Source of the DNA: Bremerella volcania
GTDB lineage: Bacteria; Planctomycetota; Planctomycetia; Pirellulales; Pirellulaceae
Length of the DNA: 64,000 bases
Assembly: GCF_007748115.1 (NCBI RefSeq)
Contig: NZ_CP036289.1
Coordinates: 1,178,001-1,242,000 of the forward strand
Reading direction: 5' to 3'
Made by a program: the position numbers and the translations under genes. Shown in pieces: positions 17,989 to 27,196 of the stretch. Every line of letters begins with the position of its first letter. Within the stretch, counting starts at the first letter, position 1. The notes below the pieces were generated by a model that was given only the letters and a program-made list of their open reading frames with translations, was not told the origin of the DNA and did no database searches.

Positions 17989-18411
17989 ATGGTGGAAAAC
18001 AAGACGAAACCGACCCAGGTCAGCGCGGCAAAGTTCATCGACGCGTTGGAAGACCCTCAACAGAAAAAAGACTGCAAGCAGTTGTCGAAGATGATGCGAG
18101 CCGCCACGGGGGAACGAGCCGTGATGTGGGGCCCCAGCATCGTGGGCTTCGGCACGTACCATTACAAGTACGCGTCAGGACACGAAGGAGACATCATGAT
18201 CGTCGGCTTCGCGCCGCGTAAGAACCAGATAAGTCTGTATCTGACATGTGACATCCAGCAGATGGCCCCGCTTCTGGCGAAGCTCGGAAAGCATAAGACC
18301 GGCAAGGGATGTCTTTACATCAAGCGACTGGCCGACGTCGACCTGGATGTGCTTCAGCAGATGATCGAACGAGGGATTGAAGAGGTCGAACAGAAGCATT
18401 CCACCAAGTAG
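17989..18411 (+). CDS. DUF1801 (YdhG-like) domain protein
   Basis: I chose ATG 17989 because upstream starts would overlap the divergent deoC gene. The 140-residue protein contains MVENKTKPTQ at the start, then a helix with LSKMMRAATGERAVMWGPSI, VGFGTYHYKY and FAPRKNQISLYL, which is the pattern of DUF1801 proteins (YdhG/YjhX-like small alpha/beta domains). KGCLYIKRLADVDLDVLQQM closes the domain. No catalytic role is known for this family. Cytosolic; no partner evident. The 3' end lies five bases from the convergent GTPase gene. Confidence 0.8.
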   Translation: MVENKTKPTQVSAAKFIDALEDPQQKKDCKQLSKMMRAATGERAVMWGPSIVGFGTYHYKYASGHEGDIMIVGFAPRKNQISLYLTCDIQQMAPLLAKLGKHKTGKGCLYIKRLADVDLDVLQQMIERGIEEVEQKHSTK

Positions 18412-18415
18412 CGGA

Positions 18416-19846
18416 CTAATTCCCGCCGGTCGAGTGTCGGTTCAGGTGCAGTTTCTTCTGGATCTCTTCCTTCAAATCCTGCACGACCGACTTCTTATCG
18501 GTCTCTTCCAGGATCCGCTTGACGACGGTCTTCGGTCCTTCGTCCCCCCAACTGGCCCCGTGCTCGAAGTAGTACTTCGCCGCCTTGCCGACGATGTACG
18601 ATCCGTAGCCGGCGGCACCACCTTGAGGGACGGCCGTCAGGACCGTGCCCCAGCCCAAGGTGAGCGTTTTCACGACGGAACTCAGCGCGTGGGTACCCAA
18701 TTCGGCGGTAATGGTCCAGCCGGCTGCTTGAAGGATGCTGCTGGCCAGCTTTTCGATATTCGACCAGGTCATCTCGATGCCATAGATATGGGCCAAGGCC
18801 CGCAGCATGGCGACATCGACGGCGCTGCCACCCAGCACGTCGAAAACCGGAGCTGGGTTCACTGCCACGGCGGTCGCTTTCACGACGGCGAAGCTCCAGA
18901 TGGTTTGGTTGGCGCGGTGCTCGCGGATCTTCACTTTCAGCGAGGCGACTCGGTCCGACTTGTCAGCCGCGTACATGGCCGCATTGAGTGCCAAGAGACC
19001 GAGCCCGTCCTCTTCCAGGACTTCCAGCAGACGCAGTTTCAGGTCTTCGACCTTCGGCGGAGGCGTTTTCCATTCGCTGCGTTCGGTGCCGTCGGCCTGT
19101 TGAATGATGTACTCGACTTCTTTCGGCTGAGCCGCCGTCTCGACGATGCTCTCGGGAGGAATGATGCCCGCGAGACGCTCGTTGAGAATCTCTTCCAGTC
19201 GTTCTCGTTCGCGCGGCGAATATTGATCGATCTTGTTGAGGACGATAATGATGGGCTTGTTGACGTTGGCCAGCGCCATCAGTGCCGAGTATTCGGTCTC
19301 GTTCATGTCGGAGTCGATCACGAACAAGATCACGTCGGCCTGGCGAGCGGTGTCCTGAGCCATTTCTCCACGATCGGCGCCGCCTACCTCGTTAATGCCA
19401 GGCGTATCGATAAGCACGACTTCGCTATCGGCGAGACCGGGAATGCGGTACCCGGCCCCTTCCCAGGCAACGTGCCAAACCTCTTTGGTCCATCCCCCTT
19501 GGATATCGACCTGGGTGACGGCCTTGCCGACAAGCGCGTTAATCAAAGCCGACTTGCCCGTGCTGATTTCGCCGAAGACGACGATCTCGACGCGGCCACT
19601 GGTCAGCTTCGTTTCCATGTTCTGGAGTTGACCGAGATCTCGCCGCAATAACTCCTTTTCCTGGTCGCTGCATCCTCGGAAGCGGTCGAGCGTATGGCGC
19701 ACCGACTGCAGCGCGTCGATGTAGCGACGATCGTCGGCCGAGACCGCCTCGGGGGAAGGAGCGGCCGTGGCGACGCCAGAATCGACGACATCATCGGTCG
19801 TTGCAGGCCGATCGGGACTTAGGTTGTCGTTACTTTCGGTCGACAT
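18416..19846 (-). CDS. Era-like GTPase with DUF697-type membrane domain (second of tandem pair)
   Basis: I place the start at ATG 19846, which overlaps the end of the upstream GTPase by 17 bases and has AGGAAG upstream; longer starts would sit deep in that gene. The 476-residue protein has G1 GEISTGKS (92-99), G3 DTPG (147-150) and G4 NKID (204-207). The C-terminal half has hydrophobic stretches (AVNPAPVFDVLGGSAVDVAM, GYGSYIVGKAAKYYFEHG) typical of the YcjF/DUF697 family, in which GTPase and membrane-associated domain are joined. The first 45 residues are polar and probably disordered. Membrane-associated GTP hydrolysis is well supported; a role in membrane shaping or stress is an inference. 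Confidence 0.85.
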   Translation of the reverse strand: MSTESNDNLSPDRPATTDDVVDSGVATAAPSPEAVSADDRRYIDALQSVRHTLDRFRGCSDQEKELLRRDLGQLQNMETKLTSGRVEIVVFGEISTGKSALINALVGKAVTQVDIQGGWTKEVWHVAWEGAGYRIPGLADSEVVLIDTPGINEVGGADRGEMAQDTARQADVILFVIDSDMNETEYSALMALANVNKPIIIVLNKIDQYSPRERERLEEILNERLAGIIPPESIVETAAQPKEVEYIIQQADGTERSEWKTPPPKVEDLKLRLLEVLEEDGLGLLALNAAMYAADKSDRVASLKVKIREHRANQTIWSFAVVKATAVAVNPAPVFDVLGGSAVDVAMLRALAHIYGIEMTWSNIEKLASSILQAAGWTITAELGTHALSSVVKTLTLGWGTVLTAVPQGGAAGYGSYIVGKAAKYYFEHGASWGDEGPKTVVKRILEETDKKSVVQDLKEEIQKKLHLNRHSTGGN

Positions 19847-21428
19847 AACGTTGTCGGGCTTCCTGAACCAGTTTTCGCAGGTAGGCGGAATCGGTGACCT
19901 TGTCCCATTCGCGACGGGCCAGCCCAGCCAGACCGCCCTCAGGCTCTTGCATTCCGTGTTTGAAGTAGACCATGAAGATGTTGCCAATCCAACGGGTGAC
20001 CAGCGCCATCACGATGCCGTTGAGCAGCATGCCGGACACGGTTCCGATGCCGGGAATGGTTTTGATCATCGAACCGATCGCCATGGCCACGACGGGAGCA
20101 GCCATTTGCACGCCGAGGTAACCAATGAATTGCTTGCTCAGCTGACCGAGCAGGCTGACCGCGATGTCCAGGTCGACTTCCTGGCGATAAATCTTGGCTA
20201 GGTCCATTACCATCTTCGTGGAAATCGCGACGCCGGCTGCCAGTTCGACCATCGGCACAGGCAAAGGGTTGGTGAACGCGCCAGCTCCGCCTGAGGCCCA
20301 CATGTATCGATTGACCAGTTGGTTGGCCTGGCGATCGATGGAGTCCTCGACTTCCTTGCGGGCCTTCTCGACCAGTCCGCGAGACTGCGTCAGAAGATTG
20401 GCCAGCAGCAGGTCAGTCCCATCCTTCTTGATGACTTGCATCATCCGCCGAGCGAGTGGCTCGATGCTTAGCGGAACGTCCACTTCTTCATCAATCTCAT
20501 TGCCATCGGGCAGCACGCGAACACGTTTTCGTTTGGTGGAACGGCTGCGAACCGAGAGAATGTCTTCGGCCTGTACGATTTCTTTGGTTTGTTGGGTGAT
20601 CTGCTGCAGGAGCTTGGCTTTGTCTGCGTCGGTGAACCAGTCTTCCTTGTTCAGGCAGATGATGACCCGTTTGTCCATCTTGGCCAGCAGTTCCAGCAGT
20701 TGGAACTCGCTATGACGCAAAGGGCCGTCGACTACCAACAGTACGATGTCGGCATCGTGAGCCGAGTGGGTAGCAATTTCCTGGTGAATGCTTCCATCGA
20801 CTTCGCCGAGCCCTGGCGTATCGATCAGTTGCACCTTGTTGTTGCCGGGCCACTCGACTTTGTTGCGGCGAACGGTCGTTCCGCCGACCACATCGGTGCT
20901 GAACGCATCGCGCCCGGCCAAAGCATTGAGTAGCGAGGACTTTCCACTGCTGATCGTGCCGAAGGCGATGATTTCGAGGTTGCCCCCTTCGAGCTTTTCT
21001 TCAATCCGATCGATCATCGGATCGACCGTATCGCGGAAGTCGCCGTCGGTCATCTCGTCGCGAAGTTCGGAGATGCTTTCCAGGTTCTCTTTCAGCTCGG
21101 CTCGACGCTGGTCCGGCGTGAGTTCGTTTGGGTTGCGGTTCCGCATTTCGCGGCGTCGCTCTTTGCGGATCTTGGCGATCACCAAAGTCCAGAGCCCCCA
21201 TCCGGCAAGACCCAAAAGCAGCGCTGCCCCGACGCTGACAAAGGAGAAGTAAATCCATTTGCCGACGGGGCCCAGATCGTTTCCTTCGCGGATGATGCCG
21301 GCAATCCAGCCGGGGACGTAGATCATGGCCAGGCCCAGTAGGACTAGCAGCACGATCAGGCCAAGACCCTGGTTTTTCCACGGCTGGGGCATGGGGATTC
21401 GGCTTAATAAGTGACGAAAGAAACTCAT
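19830..21428 (-). CDS. Membrane-anchored Era-like GTPase with DUF697-type domain (first of tandem pair)
   Basis: This 532-residue protein starts with two transmembrane helices (about 21-43 and 59-83), then a basic and coiled region, then a G domain: G1 GTISSGKS (157-164), a GGTT segment likely to include the switch I threonine, G3 DTPG (203-206) and G4 NKED (260-263). The C-terminal third has two hydrophobic stretches (NPLPVPMVELAAGVAI; IGSMIKTIPGIGTVSGMLL) as in YcjF/DUF697 proteins. It overlaps the next GTPase gene by 17 bases, so the two are co-translated and may form a heteromeric pair. Dynamin-like membrane activity is possible but not demonstrated from sequence. Confidence 0.85.
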   Translation of the reverse strand: MSFFRHLLSRIPMPQPWKNQGLGLIVLLVLLGLAMIYVPGWIAGIIREGNDLGPVGKWIYFSFVSVGAALLLGLAGWGLWTLVIAKIRKERRREMRNRNPNELTPDQRRAELKENLESISELRDEMTDGDFRDTVDPMIDRIEEKLEGGNLEIIAFGTISSGKSSLLNALAGRDAFSTDVVGGTTVRRNKVEWPGNNKVQLIDTPGLGEVDGSIHQEIATHSAHDADIVLLVVDGPLRHSEFQLLELLAKMDKRVIICLNKEDWFTDADKAKLLQQITQQTKEIVQAEDILSVRSRSTKRKRVRVLPDGNEIDEEVDVPLSIEPLARRMMQVIKKDGTDLLLANLLTQSRGLVEKARKEVEDSIDRQANQLVNRYMWASGGAGAFTNPLPVPMVELAAGVAISTKMVMDLAKIYRQEVDLDIAVSLLGQLSKQFIGYLGVQMAAPVVAMAIGSMIKTIPGIGTVSGMLLNGIVMALVTRWIGNIFMVYFKHGMQEPEGGLAGLARREWDKVTDSAYLRKLVQEARQRYVDRK

Positions 21429-21542
21429 GGGATAGTTTAGGTTACGCGGCAGAGAGAATCATCGCCAACCGGGGGATCATCCGACAAGCTCGGTTTGGGG
21501 GCAATTATGCCGGTTGTAGGGGAATTTTACGCTCAAGAAACG

Positions 21543-21571
21543 AAAAAACGGACCGAAACATGTCCGGTCCG
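21543..21571 (-). terminator. Rho-independent terminator after the LTxxQ-like gene
   Basis: On the minus strand a 7-bp GC-rich stem (21571-21565 paired with 21555-21549) is followed by CGTTTTTT-type sequence. It lies about 60 bases beyond the stop of the gene at 21634-22128, in the right orientation to end that transcript. Confidence 0.85.
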
Positions 21572-21633
21572 CTTCGCGAAGGTGCCAGCTGACGACGACA
21601 CTTGGCCGCCGTCAGCCTGTTGTGGCGGGAAGC

Positions 21634-22128
21634 CTATTCGGCCTTGTTCTTCTTCTTATTCGCTCCTGGCTTCTTCTTATTGAGGCCGAGCTTCTCTTTT
21701 TGTTCGTCGGTCAGAACGCCAGCCAGCTTTTCACGGATCTTGCCGTTCAGTTCGGCGACTGCCTTCTGAGCTGCCTTTTGTTCGTCCGTCAGAGGAGCCT
21801 TGGCACTGACGTACTCTTGCATCTCTTTGCCCTTGAGGCCTTTTTCTTTGGCTTCCTTCATGGCAGCCATGCGAGCTTCACGATCTTCCTTGGTCAGACC
21901 GACGGCCTTGGTCAGTTCGGCCAGTTTCGGACCGAATTCCTTCTGGATGGCGGTGACCTTTTCTTTTTGCTCGGCACTCAGGTCGAGCTTCATGACTTGA
22001 GCGAAGATTCCGCGCTGCGGAGCCTTGGCTTCCTTTTTCTTCGGCTTGGCGTCGTCCGCGCCCAGGGCGGTACCAACGGACAGGACGGCCACCAAGGCGA
22101 ACATCAACAGGGTGTGACAACGAGACAT
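21634..22128 (-). CDS. Periplasmic LTxxQ/Spy-like protein
   Basis: The 164-residue protein has a signal peptide (LLMFALVAVLSVGTALG), then a Lys/Ala/Glu-rich helical body with three LTxxQ-like motifs (LSAEQKEK, LTDEQKAA, LTDEQKEK). These recall the Spy/CpxP family of periplasmic chaperones and sensors, and similar proteins are common in planctomycetes. The tail is strongly basic (KKKPGANKKKNKAE). Role in envelope stress or metal handling is an inference. It is terminated by the hairpin at 21543-21571. Confidence 0.75.
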   Translation of the reverse strand: MSRCHTLLMFALVAVLSVGTALGADDAKPKKKEAKAPQRGIFAQVMKLDLSAEQKEKVTAIQKEFGPKLAELTKAVGLTKEDREARMAAMKEAKEKGLKGKEMQEYVSAKAPLTDEQKAAQKAVAELNGKIREKLAGVLTDEQKEKLGLNKKKPGANKKKNKAE

Positions 22129-22199
22129 ACTACAGGGACTCCGAAATGGGAAGGGGGAAAAGATACGAAGTGTGAAACGCGAAAATGCCTCGGCTTCTC

Positions 22200-23501
22200 T
22201 TACGAGAAGAGTTGGCGGATAACCTGCCCGTCACGCACGATGGTGATCGGTCGGCCGGTATTCGTGTGGTATTCCTTGGTGTGATCGATGCCGAGGTTAT
22301 AGAAGAACGAGGCTGCCGCATCGTCCGGCTTGAACCCGACACCATCCTTCGGCAAGGTGGCCTTCTCATCGCTTTCGCCGACGACCTGACCGCCGCGGAC
22401 GCCGCCGCCAGCCATCAGCATGGTCATGCAGCGCGGGTAGTGATCGCGACCGCCGCGGCCGTTGATCTTCGGCGTACGACCGAATTCACCGGTCACGAAC
22501 ACGCCCGTCGAATCCAACATGCCCTTGGAGTGAAGTCCATTGAAGAGCGCTGCCAGGCCGTTGTCCAGCTTGGGAAGCAGGCTATCTTTCAAACGAGCGA
22601 AATTGTCTTGATGCGTGTCCCATCCACCATTGGTGATGGTAACGAAACGGACGCCACTTTCGATCAAGCGAATCGCCAGCAGGCAACTCATGCTGAACTC
22701 GTCTTGCTCGAAGTTCTTGGCAAACGCGGGGCTTTCCTTCGAGACGTCAAACGCATCGCGTGCTCGTTTGGAAGTGATGATCGCATGCGCCTGGTGGCTG
22801 AAACGATCGAGACCATCCAACAGCTGATCGTCCGACTCGAAACCAGCGAAGGTTTGGTCCAACTGGGCCAGCAGTTTGTGGCGACGCTCGACGGTGTCGA
22901 TCGTCAGCCCGCCGGCCAGGCTTATCCCGCGCACCGAATAAGCCTGACCAGGGCGAGGCGTGCTGTTGGTCGCCAACGGAGCGTACTTAACGCCTAGGTA
23001 GCCAGCCGATTGGGCGCTACGTGGGATGGCGACGAATGGAGGAAGATCTTCCGGCGTTTCCAGCTCCTTGCTCACGATCGAACCGTAGGCAGGATACTGT
23101 AGCGAAGCAATCGGACGCGTGCCGGTGTTGACGTATTCGGTACCCAATTGGTGGGCAGCCAGCGTGTGCGAAACACCCCGCATGACGACGTACTTGTCGG
23201 CCTGTTGGGCGAGCTTGGGGAGGTGCTCGCTCAGCTCGATGCCGGGCACGTTGGTCTTGATGGGCTTGAATTCCCCACGGTATTCGCTGGGGGCTTCCGG
23301 CTTGGGATCGAACGTATCGATGTGCGTCGGTCCCCCGTTCAAGTTCACGAAGATCCCGGCCTTCGCCTGACCGCCGCCGGAGACTTCGCCAGCTTCAGCC
23401 ATGGAAAGATAGGTCGCCAAGTTCAGGCCAATGCCGCCCATGACGCCAACTTTCAGAAAGTCGCGGCGGCGTACTCCGTCACATGTTTGATTCGTGGGCA
23501 T
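22200..23501 (-). CDS. DUF1501 protein with Tat signal
   Basis: The 433-residue protein begins with a twin-arginine signal (RRRDFLKVGVMGGIGLNLAT), so it is exported folded. Segments such as GGPTHIDTFDPKPEAPSEYR, WDTHQDNF and VFVTGEFGRTPKING are hallmarks of DUF1501 proteins, which resemble the alkaline-phosphatase/sulfatase fold and are very abundant in planctomycetes. Enzymatic function is not established. It follows the DUF1549/DUF1553 gene on the same strand, a standard pairing in this phylum, though a 106-base REPIN-like element separates them. Confidence 0.88.
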   Translation of the reverse strand: MPTNQTCDGVRRRDFLKVGVMGGIGLNLATYLSMAEAGEVSGGGQAKAGIFVNLNGGPTHIDTFDPKPEAPSEYRGEFKPIKTNVPGIELSEHLPKLAQQADKYVVMRGVSHTLAAHQLGTEYVNTGTRPIASLQYPAYGSIVSKELETPEDLPPFVAIPRSAQSAGYLGVKYAPLATNSTPRPGQAYSVRGISLAGGLTIDTVERRHKLLAQLDQTFAGFESDDQLLDGLDRFSHQAHAIITSKRARDAFDVSKESPAFAKNFEQDEFSMSCLLAIRLIESGVRFVTITNGGWDTHQDNFARLKDSLLPKLDNGLAALFNGLHSKGMLDSTGVFVTGEFGRTPKINGRGGRDHYPRCMTMLMAGGGVRGGQVVGESDEKATLPKDGVGFKPDDAAASFFYNLGIDHTKEYHTNTGRPITIVRDGQVIRQLFS

Positions 23502-23550
23502 ACGGGTGATCCTAGTATTTGAGTGTGCAGTGGGTAGTGTTCAGTTTTTG

Positions 23551-23657
23551 GGTCCCCTCTCCACCGTCTAAGGGGGAGAGGGTTAGGGTGAGGGGGCAAG
23601 CCGGGCGCACGCTTTCCAACCCTCACCCTAGCCCTCTCCCTTGGGAAGGGAGAGGGA
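23551..23657. repeat. REPIN-like inverted repeat (two REP-like halves)
   Basis: Two related units of about 40-47 bases face each other (23551-23597 and 23618-23657) with a 20-base spacer. Each unit has its own CCCTCTCC/GGAGAGGG hairpin followed by TAGGGTGAGGG. The same unit recurs at 56324-56370 and, inverted, at 56481-56519. The layout matches REPINs, mobile pairs of REP sequences moved by RAYT-type transposases; no such transposase is in the window. Confidence 0.8.
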
Positions 23658-23665
23658 ACAGGACG

Positions 23666-26419
23666 TTAGTGATTGACGATGAACTCCTTGGTGTTCAGCA
23701 AGGCCCACATCAGATCGTGTAGACCGGCAACGGGCTCGTCGGCACTTCTCAGATGTGCCAGCGAAATCGTCATTTCCTTTTCGCTCGGCTCGCGACTGAG
23801 CGTGCGGAGGTACGCCTCGGTTACCATTTCGGCTGGTGAATCAAAAGCGATTACTTCCGTCTTTTCTTTCTCTTCTTTGGCTTGCACCTTTTCCAATTGG
23901 GCACGTAAGACCTCTAAACGCTTCTTGCCGGCCAGCAATTTCTGACGCATTTCTCTGGCACGCTGCTGGTCCCCTTTGGCGGCGAGGCGTTCGGCGTAAG
24001 CACGACCATTACCCATTTGCTCGTACAAGCGTTTGATCTGGGCCTGGATCTTGCTGGCTTCGGTTGATTTTTTGTCGATCTGCGGTTTCATCGACTTTTG
24101 AACCTGACCAATCCAGCTGTTGCCGTTGGCCATCGAAGCGTGCAGGCTAAAGTCGTTTTGCAGGAAGACGGTCTGTAGGAGCGTAGCTTCCATGCTGCGA
24201 TCGCAGTCACAGTTGCTGGCTCGCTCGCTTCGTCCGAAGATCTGCAGCGGATACTGAGCGTTCCCCTGAATCCGAGTGCCAGGGATCGAGATGGCCCGAT
24301 CTTCAATGTCGGTCAGGTAAGTCGCGATCGAATCGTCTCCGGCAGTTGCCTGTTGGATGATGTCGTAAGCGACTTCGGCAGGCAAACGGCGCGGAACCGA
24401 TCGGCTGAAATTGCGTACGTCGAGACGATTGGTTTCATTAGGAACCCACGAGAGCTGATAGGTACGGCTCAGGGCGATTTCGCGATGAACCCACTTCAGG
24501 TCGTAGTTGTGCTCGACAAAGCCCTTGGCCAGGTAATCCAACAGTGGCTCGTTGCTCGGAGGATTGCCCAGGCTCAGATCGTCGGTCGGATGGACGATGC
24601 CCACGCTGAAATAGGTCGCCCAGATTCGATTGACGATGGCCCGAGCGAAGTAGGGGTTGTCCTTCCCGCGCAGCCATTCCATGACCGGTTCACGGACGTC
24701 TTCGTAGTCGCGAAGATCGATCGCTTCCTCGCCGAGAACACGGGCTTCCGGTGAACGGGATGGCAGGCCTTTGCGGTTCTTGTTGTTTTTCGCATTGCGG
24801 CTGATGTTGCTGACCGGCATGACGACCAGTTCCGGGAAGGGGACCGTCTTGCCTTTTTGCAGTTCCTTGGCAAACTCGCGGCGCTGCTGATTCCCCTTCA
24901 AGCTCTTGTCGATATCGAGTTTGTCGAGGATTTCTTCGTACTGAGCAAAGCCTTCCTGGTCATAACGAGGTGGCTGAGTGGCAAAGCGAGCACCGGTGAA
25001 GAAAGTCTTGAACTCGTCGAAGTCACTCTTCGACCAGACGTCAAACGGGTGCTTGTGACACTGGGCACATTGAATCCGCACGCCCATGAACGCATAGGCA
25101 AACGCGATGGCCCGTTCCTCCGGCTGACGGAATTCGCGGCGAGCCCAGTAGTGCGTCATGGAATCGCGGTCGGCGAAGGTGCCTCCGTCGCGGTACATGT
25201 CGCTCATTTCTTCACAATACTCGCGGTAGCTTTCTCCTTCCAGGCGGCTACGGGCGAGAACGATACCGGCTGCGATTTCGTCGTAAGGGACGTTCTTCTC
25301 AACGCGGTCGTAGATCCAGTCGTACCATTCCTGGGCGGGACCGACTCGCATCGGCGATACGTTGACCAACTGCTGGTCGTTGTTGCCGGTGATGTCGCAC
25401 AGCAAAGTAGTCATCTTGGCGACGTAGGCAGGCGTGTCGAGAAGCTGATCAATCTTCTTCTCGCGCTTGTTCGGATCCTTGTCGGCCACGAACTCGCGGA
25501 TCTCACTGGGGGAGGGAAGCGTCCCGGCGATATCGAGGCTCACGCGGCGGAGGAACTGCTCGTCGGATGACAAATCAGATGGGACGATGCCCAGCTTTTT
25601 CAGTTTCTGAACGACCAACTGGTCGATCTTGGTGGGCGTGGGAACGGCCGGGTAGTTGTCGCCAATCAACTTGCTGACCGGACGTATGACCGGGATGGCC
25701 ACGACGGCTTTGTCGTACGCCACTACCACATGCGTGTCGCCAGCTTCAGCACTGGTGACCAGGCCGTCGCCGTTGATCTCCGCGACCTGATCGTCGTTGG
25801 TCGTAAAGCGGCAGAGTGGGGTGACGTCTTCCTTGGTACCGTCGGCCCAGTGAGCCACGACGCGCAGGGGTTCGGTTTGGTCTTTACGGTTGAAGACGAT
25901 TTCTTCCGGCGTGACTTCCAGCTTATCGAGGATGGCCACGTTATCGGCGTCGAATTTCGCTCCACCTTTGATCCAGTTGTGTAGGACGCGATGTTCCCAG
26001 CTGTTCAGTTCGTAACGTTTGCCCCCTTCGTGCATGTCTTCATCGGTGGGTTTGTAGATGAGCATGCTTTCGTTGGGCGAATCGGTATCGACGCGAGGAT
26101 CGTCCCCTTCGGTGATGGCGGCATGGTCCGCTTTGAAGTCGTAGCCGAACAGCGAGAGGATGAAACCGCCGCGTCCCTGGAACGAACCGTGGCAGCTGCG
26201 GCCATTGCAGCCCAGGCGGCCCATCAGGGGCGAGACGTGTTTCTGGAAGTCTGGCGTTTCCTGGACGTCCTCAGGCGTAAAACGCTCGATGAGCGTCGGC
26301 ATGACCTTGCCGGACGGACGGCTCCCTTCCAGGGATTCCGCGGAAAGCGGAGCCACGGTCGCCAAGGCAATGGCAGGGGCGAACAACGAGAAACAAAAAC
26401 GAGCGAAAGTGGCGTTCAT
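23666..26419 (-). CDS. DUF1549/DUF1553 protein with cytochrome-type heme motifs
   Basis: I choose ATG 26419 because AAGGA lies about nine bases upstream and the product then starts with a signal peptide (FARFCFSLFAPAIALATVAP). The 917-residue protein has a CNGRSCHG stretch near residue 70-80, a Big-like module near 190-250, DUF1549 (with LRRVSLDIAGTLPSPSEIREF) and DUF1553 with IQCAQCHKHPFDVW. The CNGRSCH pattern is CxxxxCH and CAQCH is CxxCH, both potential heme-c sites. A coiled-coil segment precedes the C-terminus. Such proteins pair with DUF1501 proteins in planctomycetes; function is unknown. Upstream lie a coiled-coil protein, an anti-sigma factor and an ECF sigma factor on the same strand. 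Confidence 0.88.
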   Translation of the reverse strand: MNATFARFCFSLFAPAIALATVAPLSAESLEGSRPSGKVMPTLIERFTPEDVQETPDFQKHVSPLMGRLGCNGRSCHGSFQGRGGFILSLFGYDFKADHAAITEGDDPRVDTDSPNESMLIYKPTDEDMHEGGKRYELNSWEHRVLHNWIKGGAKFDADNVAILDKLEVTPEEIVFNRKDQTEPLRVVAHWADGTKEDVTPLCRFTTNDDQVAEINGDGLVTSAEAGDTHVVVAYDKAVVAIPVIRPVSKLIGDNYPAVPTPTKIDQLVVQKLKKLGIVPSDLSSDEQFLRRVSLDIAGTLPSPSEIREFVADKDPNKREKKIDQLLDTPAYVAKMTTLLCDITGNNDQQLVNVSPMRVGPAQEWYDWIYDRVEKNVPYDEIAAGIVLARSRLEGESYREYCEEMSDMYRDGGTFADRDSMTHYWARREFRQPEERAIAFAYAFMGVRIQCAQCHKHPFDVWSKSDFDEFKTFFTGARFATQPPRYDQEGFAQYEEILDKLDIDKSLKGNQQRREFAKELQKGKTVPFPELVVMPVSNISRNAKNNKNRKGLPSRSPEARVLGEEAIDLRDYEDVREPVMEWLRGKDNPYFARAIVNRIWATYFSVGIVHPTDDLSLGNPPSNEPLLDYLAKGFVEHNYDLKWVHREIALSRTYQLSWVPNETNRLDVRNFSRSVPRRLPAEVAYDIIQQATAGDDSIATYLTDIEDRAISIPGTRIQGNAQYPLQIFGRSERASNCDCDRSMEATLLQTVFLQNDFSLHASMANGNSWIGQVQKSMKPQIDKKSTEASKIQAQIKRLYEQMGNGRAYAERLAAKGDQQRAREMRQKLLAGKKRLEVLRAQLEKVQAKEEKEKTEVIAFDSPAEMVTEAYLRTLSREPSEKEMTISLAHLRSADEPVAGLHDLMWALLNTKEFIVNH

Positions 26420-26509
26420 GAAATTGCTATCCTTCGCGTGGTGATGGGGTGTCATGAGCGGTTGTCAGATTGATTGGCAATGAGGTGCCATGGGCACCAG
26501 GTGTTTCGA

Positions 26510-27154
26510 CTAGGGATTGGGGTTCTTCTTCGGCGTCAGCTGTCGTAGCTGCCGCTCGATCATTTCAGGGCCGTCTCGTTCCAGACGTTCGAGGTTTTGT
26601 TCCAAACGTTGGACGCGTTCTCGAGCCCGGGCGAGTTCTTCTTCATTGACGCGAATCTGCGTTTGAAATTTCCGTTGGAGCGCGGCTCGGAATTCCTGGC
26701 GGAGGTCTTCGTTACCGGGATTCAGTTGTAATCTTGCCGCGAGCAAGGTGGCGCTGCTGTTTGCTTTCCACAAATCCAACTGCACCTGGTAGAAATGTGG
26801 AGCGCGCGATTCGAGCAGGCTCAGGCGTTCGCTCACACGGTAAAGTTCGCGAATGGCCTTGGCGTACTCTTTCTGATCCATACCCCGCAGCTGCCGCAGA
26901 AGTTTCTCGAGTTCCGGATGATGTTTCTTGGCGAACGCGAGTGCGGTTTCTTCGCGGCGTTTACGTTCCTCGGCTGAGAGACGCAGATCACTCATGGGGG
27001 CTTGGGCGATTTGCCGACGACCAGCGTCCGGCTTGACGGCGGAAACAGGCGTCGTCCGCTCTTGCCCTACGGCGTTCCCGACCCAGGCCAGCGAGCAATA
27101 AGCTGCCAGGCAAGCGGTGATGAGAAGGCCGTGAGTTCGCGAGGAAATATTCAT
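26510..27154 (-). CDS. Secreted coiled-coil protein of unknown function
   Basis: The 214-residue protein has a probable signal peptide (HGLLITACLAAYCSLAWVG) followed by a mostly helical, charged body. Long stretches rich in Glu, Arg, Gln and Leu (EEELARARERVQRLEQNLER near residues 170-195) suggest coiled coil. No catalytic motif is seen. It lies 42 bases after the anti-sigma gene and 90 bases before the DUF1549 gene, so it probably belongs to this transcriptional unit. It may be a periplasmic structural or sensing component; this is a guess from position. Confidence 0.65.
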   Translation of the reverse strand: MNISSRTHGLLITACLAAYCSLAWVGNAVGQERTTPVSAVKPDAGRRQIAQAPMSDLRLSAEERKRREETALAFAKKHHPELEKLLRQLRGMDQKEYAKAIRELYRVSERLSLLESRAPHFYQVQLDLWKANSSATLLAARLQLNPGNEDLRQEFRAALQRKFQTQIRVNEEELARARERVQRLEQNLERLERDGPEMIERQLRQLTPKKNPNP

Positions 27155-27196
27155 AACGTATCGACAGGGGATCGAGGTTTTAGCCGTAAAAGGCCA

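Noticed and set aside
18377-19651. Plus-strand open frame of 424 codons antisense to the second GTPase
   Set aside because: It runs opposite a gene with clear GTPase motifs. Its translation has Arg/Asp/Gln/His-rich low-quality composition with no motif, as expected when a GC-rich codon pattern is read on the other strand.
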